Shown: in pieces, positions 57,907-64,000 of the stretch
Layout of the letters: the number at the start of each line of letters is the position of its first letter
Numbering within the stretch: position 1 is the stretch's first letter
Origin: JAPPHY01 sp034423135
GTDB lineage: Bacteria > Chloroflexota > Dehalococcoidia > Lucifugimonadales > UBA2985
Length of the DNA stretch: 64,000 nt
Assembly: GCA_034423135.1 (NCBI GenBank)
Contig: DAOUJC010000005.1
Coordinates: 34,359-98,358, forward strand
Direction: 5' to 3'
The notes under the pieces: generated by a model
Told to the model about the DNA's origin: nothing
Database searches by the model: none
The model's input: only the letters and a program-made list of their open reading frames with translations
Translations under genes and position numbers: made by a program

Positions 57907-58027
57907 AGCTCGATGATGTCTCCGAACCGCCGATTTCCCGTCTGCCGACGCTTCCGCCCGGCATCGTCCGCAGATACGAAGCCTAGCTGAACTGAAGCTC
58001 CGGTGTCAAACGGAGCGCGATGCCGCG

Positions 58028-58585
58028 TCACCTCGCATCGCGCATTGCGGCATCAATGACGCCCGTGATGAAGGCGGCCTTGGAGTCGGTGTAGGTCCGC
58101 CGGTCCTCCCGGTATCGAATCGCTAGCTCCCTCTTCAGACGGTCGTACTCGCGGGCCACGTCAGGGTTAAACCGGAGGTGGTCGCGGAATACCAGGTGTC
58201 GCTGGACTTCCGGATGGCCCGCCGGAAACATGTGGACGTGCATGACCGTGCGCCCCTCGACGACCCTGTCGAAGTAGAAGCGGCCTGCGATGCCGTTCTC
58301 GCCGCGGTACCGGTACCCGAGAGCCGTCATCCGGGAGACGGCTTCGAGGGCCTCCGCGGGGCCCGCCGCGACCGGCAGAATGTCCAGGATGGGCTTCGCC
58401 GCGAGACCCGGCATGGACGTGCTGCCGATGTGGTGTACCTCGGTGATCAAGGGCCGGCACGCCGCCAGGATGGCCATCGCCTCGCGCTGGAAGATCCGAG
58501 GCCACTCAGCGTTGTATTCGACGATCTCGATGTGCTCCCCAGGGGTGCCGAGTGAGTGCCAGCTAATGTGAGTGCTGCCCTCCAT
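58028..58585 (-). CDS. GrpB family nucleotidyltransferase-like protein
   Basis: A 185-residue protein of the GrpB/UPF0157 family, predicted nucleotidyltransferases that also occur fused to dephospho-CoA kinase. IEIVEYNAEWPRIFQRE opens the domain. HHIGSTSMPGLAAKPILDI is the family's hallmark GSTS motif with the acidic active-site residue. HVHMFPAGHPEVQRHLVFRDHL follows. The ATG at 58585 lies inside the 3' end of the upstream lipoprotein gene (23-base overlap). Substrate unknown. Confidence 0.88.
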   Translation of the reverse strand: MEGSTHISWHSLGTPGEHIEIVEYNAEWPRIFQREAMAILAACRPLITEVHHIGSTSMPGLAAKPILDILPVAAGPAEALEAVSRMTALGYRYRGENGIAGRFYFDRVVEGRTVMHVHMFPAGHPEVQRHLVFRDHLRFNPDVAREYDRLKRELAIRYREDRRTYTDSKAAFITGVIDAAMRDAR

Positions 58586-59228
58586 TATCGTGGGAGTGGC
58601 CCTCGTCTGCTTCCTCTTCCTGGGCGAACACATCCGGGTACACAAAAGCAGCAAACTCCTCCAACGCGTCCAGGAAATGAGGGCTGTCTATGCTGAATGA
58701 GTGGTCATCACTCAGTACGAAGATGTGATGTCGGATATGACTCGGGTCCTGCACCATGTGGAGGTTGGCCAGCTCAGGGTTGAACACCACGCTGCTTATC
58801 GAGTCCGCTACGATAATGTCAGGTTCAAGGTCGAGAATCACTGCCGGGCTGATCGGTTGGTATCCCTCGTGGGTGGCGACGTTTTCCATCTTCAGCAGTT
58901 CGAAGACGTCGTTCATCAGCGTGTTTCTCCCAGGCGTCAGCCAGTCGTCACTATGGAAATAGACCGTCCACACTGGATCTACCGACTCCATCTTTTCGCG
59001 GATTGCGTCCAAGCGAGGGTCAGCAACTCGTGAGATGCGCTCAGGCACTTCTGTCGGTGGAATAGGAGTGGCAGTGGGAGTCGGTGTTGCAGTTGGCGAC
59101 GGCGTCGAGGTTGGCACTGGCGTGGGGGTAGGTCGAGGCGTCGCCGTAGGCTCCGGCGTGGGCGTGGCCGGGCTGCTGCACGCAACCGCCAGCAAGAGTA
59201 CGGCAACGATCGCCAGGTACTCTCTCAC
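58563..59228 (-). CDS. Lipoprotein with a Pro-Thr linker, partial BtuF-like lobe and a His-rich tail
   Basis: A 221-residue exported protein from the GTG at 59228 (frame open to 59276). The lipobox is AVACSS, then a Pro-Thr repeat linker of about 40 residues. The folded part reads LMNDVFELLKMENVATHEGY, SPAVILDLEPDIIVAD, like the C-terminal lobe of TroA/BtuF-type periplasmic binding proteins; the N-terminal lobe is missing. The terminal segment HSHDNGGQHSH is a typical metal-binding His tail. Inference: a cobalamin, siderophore or metal-related binding protein in shortened form. No transporter genes adjoin. Confidence 0.65.
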   Translation of the reverse strand: MREYLAIVAVLLLAVACSSPATPTPEPTATPRPTPTPVPTSTPSPTATPTPTATPIPPTEVPERISRVADPRLDAIREKMESVDPVWTVYFHSDDWLTPGRNTLMNDVFELLKMENVATHEGYQPISPAVILDLEPDIIVADSISSVVFNPELANLHMVQDPSHIRHHIFVLSDDHSFSIDSPHFLDALEEFAAFVYPDVFAQEEEADEGHSHDNGGQHSH

Positions 59229-59353
59229 GCGGCAACTTCCCGAACGTGGACTTCCATTGGCAACAACCTCAGTCACTGTATCGCTCTGTCATTCTAGTGC
59301 GAGGTGATGAGCGTTAGCAACCGGCTGACTAGCAAAGCATCCTAGCGCGGCGA

Positions 59354-60190
59354 CTAGGCCGCCAAGTCAAAGGGCAAGTCGCTGATGTCACGCAGTCTTC
59401 TGCCTGTGACAAGTGTGGTTAGCAGATCAGAGTCCGAATCGCCAACTGAGACCGAGGCCTTCAATTCACGCAATGCGAAGTGGTAGATACAGTCAATGTC
59501 ACCGGTACCATAGGCGAGTGAGGCAATTCGACCAGGCAGAGGTTCTCCCGTTACGACTACTATGTGTGGCGTCTTGCCTTTGCGGTTGCGTATAAGATTG
59601 AGGCCTTCCGTTCTTGCATTTTGGGAGCGGTCACTACGGATAGTCCACTTGCATGAGACGCTTGCGTGTAGGATTCTCGCTTGTGAATTAGTGCTCCGCA
59701 ATGGCGTATGTGTAGCTACCGCGTCGTCGTTTAAGAGGTTGTCGTTCGCGTTGATTTTGGAATCAGTAACCGGCTCTCGGCAGATCACGATGTCCGGTGT
59801 GACGATGTAGTCACCGAATATGATTCGCAGCTCTTCATGCTGTTCAACAACTCTTCGTACATCCGATAAGTGCAAGTACTGCTCGTAGTCCCGTATGTTC
59901 CCACCAAGCGAGAACTCCCATTCCCCCGGTCGCAGATGCTGAAGTAAGGCAAAGGCGTCACGCAAGAAAGTCATTGTAGCCGCTTCAAACATGCGGCCTG
60001 CAGTCTGTCCCACCACCTTACCCGTTCCCAATTCAAGCCCGATATTGTCAATGACACTCTCGGCAAGCCTGACGCTGGAGGCGCTTGCGCCATCGGCATT
60101 GTTTGGAATCCCTGAGGAGTTCAGACGCAGGACGTCACGGGCAATCTGGCGGTGGTAAGCCCGCCGAAGTGTCTCTAGCCTGCCGGGCAT
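59354..60190 (-). CDS. NgoMIV-family type II restriction endonuclease
   Basis: A 278-residue restriction enzyme matching the NgoMIV family (NgoMIV itself cuts GCCGGC). The active site is the PD...SxK variant: TPDIVI supplies the aspartate, and ASVSCKWTIRSDRSQN supplies the SCK lysine and the RSDRSQN block typical of the family. Later RNRKGKTPHIVVVTGEP and IASLAYGTGDIDCIYHFAL are also family segments. Its ATG overlaps the methylase stop (TAATG), so the two are coupled, methylase first. The recognition sequence is inferred only from the family. Confidence 0.85.
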   Translation of the reverse strand: MPGRLETLRRAYHRQIARDVLRLNSSGIPNNADGASASSVRLAESVIDNIGLELGTGKVVGQTAGRMFEAATMTFLRDAFALLQHLRPGEWEFSLGGNIRDYEQYLHLSDVRRVVEQHEELRIIFGDYIVTPDIVICREPVTDSKINANDNLLNDDAVATHTPLRSTNSQARILHASVSCKWTIRSDRSQNARTEGLNLIRNRKGKTPHIVVVTGEPLPGRIASLAYGTGDIDCIYHFALRELKASVSVGDSDSDLLTTLVTGRRLRDISDLPFDLAA

Positions 60191-61569
60191 TATGGCTTCA
60201 CCAAGCCGATTACATATTCTTCATGCATGCGCTTTTCGATCTGCGAGGACTTCAACTGGTCCCATCGCGCGGGCATCATGCGCTTGTCTCGGTCCAGCAA
60301 CCGCGTTCCAATTCCAGCCAGAAGAAGGCCTGCGCATTCACCGATTGAGGCCAGTCCCTTATGTGTTTCTACGTCGAGGCCGCGCAATCTTGAGGAGCCT
60401 ACAACCATGATGGACGCCCTGTCCCTCTTCAGAACGCGTCTCATTTCGCTGATCACACCCCTCATCTCCTCAAAGTATCGGCGCAGCACAAGAGCCTTCT
60501 TGTGGTCGAGAGCCGACAGTTTCGCCAGGATGTCTTCGCACTGCACAGGAAGCATCCCGGAATTCAGGCCGGTCGTGGCATTGTGCCCAACATATTTGCT
60601 ACGAATGTGGCCCAAGTCGGAAAGCTTCCAACCGAACCACACCAGGGAGAATTTGTGGGCACGCATATAGTCAATGGCGTTGCTGGCATAGGGAGGCGAT
60701 GTCACAATCAGGTCGACGCTTTCGGCCGGTAGGCCAGTGTCAGCAGCGCTAGTAGCGTGGATGGGAACTGGGGTGGCATACCTTTGGACCGGATTTCCGT
60801 CGCCCTCAAAAAGGGCAGGCATGTAAGCGCGAGGAGTCTTGCGCTGGGTGTGTCCAGAGGCGGTACGTTGCAGGCGTTTGCTGAATTCTGCGAAAGCTGA
60901 AACAGGTGTCTTTTGTGAATCCCTGTGTGGTCGGGTGTGAGCGAGGTCTCGCGCCAGCGACACGCCCCCCGATTTAGCAATGATCGTAGAGGAGAATACC
61001 ACCTGCAAAAGATTCCGCGCTCCGCCTTCAGGCAGAGCTTCAATGCGCTGCACAAGGGCGAGCAATTCAAGCTGCTGTTGGGATGGAAACCAATAGTTGA
61101 TGAAATTCTGTGTTGCAGCGTCGAACCGAGCCGCAAATGCCCTTTCCAACCTGCTAGGGGATTGGTGGTAGTCTTCGCGTGCATCAGACAAGATTCTCTT
61201 GCCTTCCAAGAGGACCGCGACCAGGTCGATGTGGGTCAGCTTGGCAGTCGCAATCAGTCTTGCCAGCGGGTCAATGTCGCAGCCAACGGCACGGCGGCCG
61301 AGCCGTAGGGCTTCGACAAGTGTTGTACCGGAGCCGAGCATCGGATCGAGAATGAGGTCTCCTGGGCGGGAGAGTTGGCGAATGAAGAATTCAGGCAGCT
61401 GTGGTGGGAACTTTGCGGGGAAAGGATGCCAGGCGTGAGAATCGTAGGTTCCATCTGTGCCATGGAAATCCAGGTTGGCGTCAAGTGCTGCGCGCGTCGC
61501 ATCCAGGCTGCGGCCGCTCCGGTCCTCAAGCTGGACATCGTGGTCCCTGCCGAGATCCGCTATTTTCAT
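60190..61569 (-). CDS. DNA methyltransferase of the NgoMIV-type R-M pair (SPPY type)
   Basis: A 459-residue amino-methyltransferase. SHAWHPFPAKFPPQLPEFFI is the entry block; motif I is DPMLGSGTTLVEAL (residues 75-88); motif IV is TSPPYASNAIDYMRAHKFSL near residue 295. SPPY points to N4-cytosine or N6-adenine methylation rather than the 5-methylcytosine of the original NgoMIV partner. ATG 61569 has GCGGAG six bases upstream. The open frame extends upstream through a tRNA gene, which is not coding. The gene starts about 92 bases after the tRNA-Ala-like 3' end, which suggests insertion of the pair beside the tRNA. Confidence 0.85.
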   Translation of the reverse strand: MKIADLGRDHDVQLEDRSGRSLDATRAALDANLDFHGTDGTYDSHAWHPFPAKFPPQLPEFFIRQLSRPGDLILDPMLGSGTTLVEALRLGRRAVGCDIDPLARLIATAKLTHIDLVAVLLEGKRILSDAREDYHQSPSRLERAFAARFDAATQNFINYWFPSQQQLELLALVQRIEALPEGGARNLLQVVFSSTIIAKSGGVSLARDLAHTRPHRDSQKTPVSAFAEFSKRLQRTASGHTQRKTPRAYMPALFEGDGNPVQRYATPVPIHATSAADTGLPAESVDLIVTSPPYASNAIDYMRAHKFSLVWFGWKLSDLGHIRSKYVGHNATTGLNSGMLPVQCEDILAKLSALDHKKALVLRRYFEEMRGVISEMRRVLKRDRASIMVVGSSRLRGLDVETHKGLASIGECAGLLLAGIGTRLLDRDKRMMPARWDQLKSSQIEKRMHEEYVIGLVKP

Positions 61570-61661
61570 CGACATCTCCGCGTCCTGGCATCCAAAAGAC
61601 TTCAGTCGACTGTTTCTCGTATCGTCGGCTGGGCAACAGGTTATGTGGGTTCGTCCCACCC

Positions 61662-61736
61662 TGGTGGAGACAGGGAGTTCGAACCCCCAACTTCGGCGAT
61701 GCGAACGCAGCGCTCTCCCAGTTGAGCTATAGCCCC
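61662..61736 (-). tRNA. tRNA-Ala-like (anticodon CGC), slightly irregular
   Basis: A 75-base cloverleaf starting GGGGCTATAGCTC with an encoded ACCA end. The G3-U70 wobble identifying tRNA-Ala is present, and the loop TTCGCAT gives anticodon CGC (GCG codons). It is irregular: acceptor position 5-68 (C-T) and anticodon-stem 28-42 (T-C) are mismatched, and the T-arm is one base short. It may be functional but poorly scored, or altered at its 3' part by insertion of the adjacent R-M genes. Confidence 0.75.
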
Positions 61737-61989
61737 GCGAACACGTCACTCGCGCTGTGCAGTCGATTGTATCGGCGCGGGCGTTGAGCGTCAATTCGCA
61801 CGGAAGGGGCGATTACGTATCGATGTCCCACCGTCATTGCGGCGGAGAGCCTGCTCCGTATCGCGATGCGGGGTAGAAATCCAGGAGCAGGGCGCGGCGC
61901 GGTTGACGCGGTTCTCCCCTATCAGGTGTAAAGAGTATTCGTGAAGGTATACGCAGCGCAACCTCCTTTCCTTGTGAAGCCCGAGGCAC

Positions 61990-61998
61990 TGATATAAT
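61990..61998 (+). promoter_or_regulatory. Extended -10 promoter for the GlcG/HbpS-like gene
   Basis: TGATATAAT (TG, one base, consensus TATAAT at 61993-61998). A TTGTGA lies 15 bases upstream. The leader would be about 28 bases, with GGAGG before the ATG. Confidence 0.65.
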
Positions 61999-62032
61999 AT
62001 GCTTACCACCAACAACTTTGGAGGAAACCGAC

Positions 62033-62428
62033 ATGGCGCTGACCCTGGACGAATCGATCAAGCTGTGTGAAGCCGCTATAGCGAAGGCAAACGAGCTGGG
62101 AATCAAGATCAGCGTGGCCGTGTGCGACCCCGGCGGAAAGTTGATCGCCTTCAACAGAATGGACGGGGCCATCTGGGCCAGCGTTTACGGATCCCAGGGT
62201 AAGGCAACCGCATCTGTCGGATTCGGGAGGCCCAGCGCCATGCTTCAGGAGCGCGCCGACCACCCGACCATCCGGGGCATCATCGCCGCCTCAGGCAGTG
62301 GCATGATCCCCGGCCAGGGCGCGGTACCCGTCATCCGCGATGGTGTCGTAGAGGGGGCCTGTGGAGTCGGTGGTGGCACGGGTGAACAGGACGAGGTCTG
62401 CGCCCAGGCCGCGGTGGACTCACTGTAG
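62033..62428 (+). CDS. GlcG/HbpS heme-binding-like family protein
   Basis: A 131-residue protein of the GlcG/HbpS (haem-degrading-like) fold. ATG 62033 has GGAGG upstream. ALTLDESIKLCEAAIAKA is the usual N-terminal helix. ISVAVCDPGGKLIAFNRMDGA is the central strand-turn block, and ASGSGMIPGQGAVPVIRDG and GACGVGGGTGEQDEVCAQAA close it. Members bind haem or cobalamin or act as small accessory proteins of metabolic operons. No signal peptide, so cytoplasmic. It is monocistronic; the role is unassigned. Confidence 0.85.
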   Translation: MALTLDESIKLCEAAIAKANELGIKISVAVCDPGGKLIAFNRMDGAIWASVYGSQGKATASVGFGRPSAMLQERADHPTIRGIIAASGSGMIPGQGAVPVIRDGVVEGACGVGGGTGEQDEVCAQAAVDSL

Positions 62429-62606
62429 TCACGGCGCCCGCTCGCGCTGCGACGGGGCTCGGGACGAGTCTCGCCGGGAAGGGTCATCCATGGGCAGATC
62501 AGTGGTGACGATGGTGGAGACGCCGCTGGCATCCGTGGCCCGGCTGCGAACCATCCTGGCTATGGACCTGTCGATACGCGGGTCCAAGAGGCCGGAATTG
62601 CCTTAG

Positions 62607-63347
62607 TCATTCAAACACCTTGGGAGAGCGCCGGGAAGACAGTTCGGCAACGACTCCGAAATGGTCTGACAGACTCCCACCATCGTGGAAGTTGCTGATG
62701 ACGCCCAGTGACTTGACTGTCAGATCATCACTCGATGCGATGTGATCAATACTCCTGCGTCCTTGGAATGCAAGTGCAGCGGTTACGACCGTCATGCTTG
62801 ACGGGAAGGCTCTCTGGAGCGCCAATTGAAGTTCAGATGGGGCACGACTGTCTGGTCCGATGGTCTGATTGAAGTCCCCCATTACGATCAGATGCTTCGC
62901 AGAAACTCGTGCGAGGACTTCGGTGAGACCGCCCAAGTACTGTCGATGGTCTTCCCACTGCTTCTTGCGTCCCACCTTGCGTCTGGCCTCAGTCCGTGAT
63001 CCGAACCACGGAATACAGACTCCGACAATTGTGACCGGGCCTAAAGATGTCTGCGTGACTCCGGCCACGAATCGTCCGGGCGGCATCGAATCGAGTCCCA
63101 AGTCATCGATCTGCTCCCAGGGTTCCTGTGACCAGAGCATAACCTTGCGTCGCCCTTCCTTGATCGTGTATCCGTAGTCGGGTTGAGAACAGATAGTGTG
63201 TCCATGTCGCGACAGCAACTCGACATGGGCCTCGGTGAGACAGACAACATCGGGAGCATGCTGGTCTATGCGGTTCAGGACTTGAGCCGTTCGACGTGAG
63301 ACGGGTGTAGCCCACTCCACATTCCATGAAATCACTTTCAGTGACAT
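62607..63347 (-). CDS. Endonuclease/exonuclease/phosphatase (EEP) family protein
   Basis: A 246-residue EEP-fold hydrolase. The order of motifs is ISWNVEWATP (metal-binding Asn), DVVCLTEAHVELL (Glu), IVGVCIPWFG, LIVMGDFNQTIGP (catalytic Asp/Asn), RSIDHIASSDDL, and SLSDHFGVVAEL (catalytic His). Without a close subfamily match it could act on DNA or phosphodiesters. It faces xth in the same direction, with about 200 bases between that show nothing notable. Confidence 0.85.
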   Translation of the reverse strand: MSLKVISWNVEWATPVSRRTAQVLNRIDQHAPDVVCLTEAHVELLSRHGHTICSQPDYGYTIKEGRRKVMLWSQEPWEQIDDLGLDSMPPGRFVAGVTQTSLGPVTIVGVCIPWFGSRTEARRKVGRKKQWEDHRQYLGGLTEVLARVSAKHLIVMGDFNQTIGPDSRAPSELQLALQRAFPSSMTVVTAALAFQGRRSIDHIASSDDLTVKSLGVISNFHDGGSLSDHFGVVAELSSRRSPKVFE

Positions 63348-63550
63348 GGCCTGCTCTCTTCGCCTATGCCTAGGGAAGTCGGTTATGGTCTCTCCGCGGT
63401 GGTCCGCAGGAGCGTCTGATAGCAGAGTAACAGACCCAGCCCTTAGGATGCGTTACAGTGCCAGCGTGAGGGTTCTAGATTCTTTCCGGATGGTGGGCCT
63501 GACTGAAGCGGCCTGTTGCCGGAAGTCAACGGGCACTGTTCTGCCCATCG

Positions 63551-64000
63551 CTAGCCGCTCACCTCAATGTCTACGCCCACCGGGCAGTGGTCGCTCCCCA
63601 TGACCTCCGGCAGGATGAAGGCGCCCGTCACCTTGTCCGCCAGCCCGCTGCTCACATAGAAGTAGTCGATGCGCCAACCCACGTTGCGGTCCCGGGCGCG
63701 GGTGATCATGTCCCAGTATGTGTAGTTGCCCGGCTCATTGTTGAACATGCGGAAGGTGTCCAGGTGCCCGTGGGCCAGCAGCCTGTCGATCCACTCCCGC
63801 TCGATCTCCAGGAACCCGGACACCTTCTCATTCTCCTTGGGCCGCGCCAGGTCGATGGCCCTGTGCGCCGTGTTCACGTCGCCGCAGATGACCACGTTGC
63901 GCCCCGATGCTGTCTGCCCATTGATGTGCTCCAGGAAGGCGTCGTAGAAGCGCATCTTGTAGTCCAGCCGCTCCTCAGAGCTCTTGCCGTTCGGGAAATA
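63551..64000 (-). CDS. xth: Exodeoxyribonuclease III (5' end outside window)
   Basis: C-terminal part (149 codons visible) of an ExoIII/AP-endonuclease family protein involved in base-excision repair. NVVICGDVNTAHRAIDLARP carries the catalytic Asp-Asn pair, VGWRIDYFYVSSGLADKV the family RIDY-block, and MGSDHCPVGVDIE the catalytic Asp-His. The reading frame continues to position 64000, with the start and N-terminal metal site beyond the window. Proteins of this group have about 255-270 residues, so slightly more than half is seen. Confidence 0.92.
   Translation of the reverse strand, partial: YFPNGKSSEERLDYKMRFYDAFLEHINGQTASGRNVVICGDVNTAHRAIDLARPKENEKVSGFLEIEREWIDRLLAHGHLDTFRMFNNEPGNYTYWDMITRARDRNVGWRIDYFYVSSGLADKVTGAFILPEVMGSDHCPVGVDIEVSG

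Noticed and set aside
57614..57964. Minus-strand frame of 116 codons downstream of fmt
   Set aside because: Low-complexity polar sequence without helix or motif; the 55-residue frame at 57739-57906 on the same strand is more protein-like.
62361..62606. Plus-strand frame of 81 codons after the GlcG-like gene
   Set aside because: Starts inside the preceding gene in another frame, is Arg/Ser-rich, and lacks a ribosome site; the spacer 62429-62606 shows nothing else.

Overview
The window is a GC-rich bacterial chromosome segment that looks like Chloroflexota, most probably a Dehalococcoidia/SAR202-type lineage. This is inferred from an 11-subunit complex I operon without nuoEFG, a short EF-Ts, lipoproteins with long Pro-Thr linkers, an F420-type NADP reductase, frequent TTG/GTG starts with good Shine-Dalgarno sites, and many dispersed hairpin repeats. 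No rRNA, CRISPR array or transposase is visible.

Layout. 1-7.4 kb (mainly minus): rpsB-tsf, then frr-uppS-cdsA-dxr-rseP. A plus-strand voltage-gated channel and a small HEPN-like gene sit where pyrH normally lies. 7.6-13.9 kb (minus): tRNA-Ser, miaB, nadA, nadC, with a HigBA pair, a ParE-type pair and a 1.3-kb insert bracketed by a duplicated nadA 3' end. 13.9-17.5 kb: a small island between an intact tRNA-Ser and a decayed copy, carrying HicA/HicB-like genes and a large repeat-rich surface metallopeptidase. 17.5-27.5 kb (minus): nuoABCDHIJKLMN. 27.7-32.4 kb: a HicB-like gene, then a plus-strand defence operon (nuclease-methylase fusion, HsdS, HEPN protein). 32.4-38.4 kb (plus): purF-purM-purH and a glycine-betaine-type binding lipoprotein. 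38.8-42.6 kb (minus): greA-lysS-serS and an ACT protein. 42.7-45.2 kb (plus): metF-like, cvpA, HNH nuclease. 45.1-51.6 kb (minus): truncated PSP1 protein, holB, lysA, JAMM peptidase, DMT transporter, GT2, UspA, pyrD. 51.7-57.6 kb: npdG-like gene (plus), obg-nadD-pyrE and dnaA (minus), fmt (plus). 57.7-64 kb: small membrane ORF, GrpB, a His-tailed binding lipoprotein, an NgoMIV-type restriction-modification pair next to a tRNA-Ala-like gene, a GlcG/HbpS protein, and two EEP/ExoIII nucleases.

How it fits together. The backbone is housekeeping: translation, isoprenoid and phospholipid synthesis, NAD, purine and pyrimidine synthesis, respiration. Accessory cargo (toxin-antitoxin pairs, two restriction-modification systems, secreted proteins) is inserted at the ends of conserved genes: the nadA 3' end, tRNA-Ser and tRNA-Ala. 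The best candidate for an undescribed system is the 28.1-32.4 kb operon, where a BcgI-like fused nuclease-methylase and a specificity subunit are translationally coupled to a HEPN-type putative RNase. Start sites were chosen by eye from Shine-Dalgarno sites and family N-termini. All functions are assigned by motif recognition without database searches.
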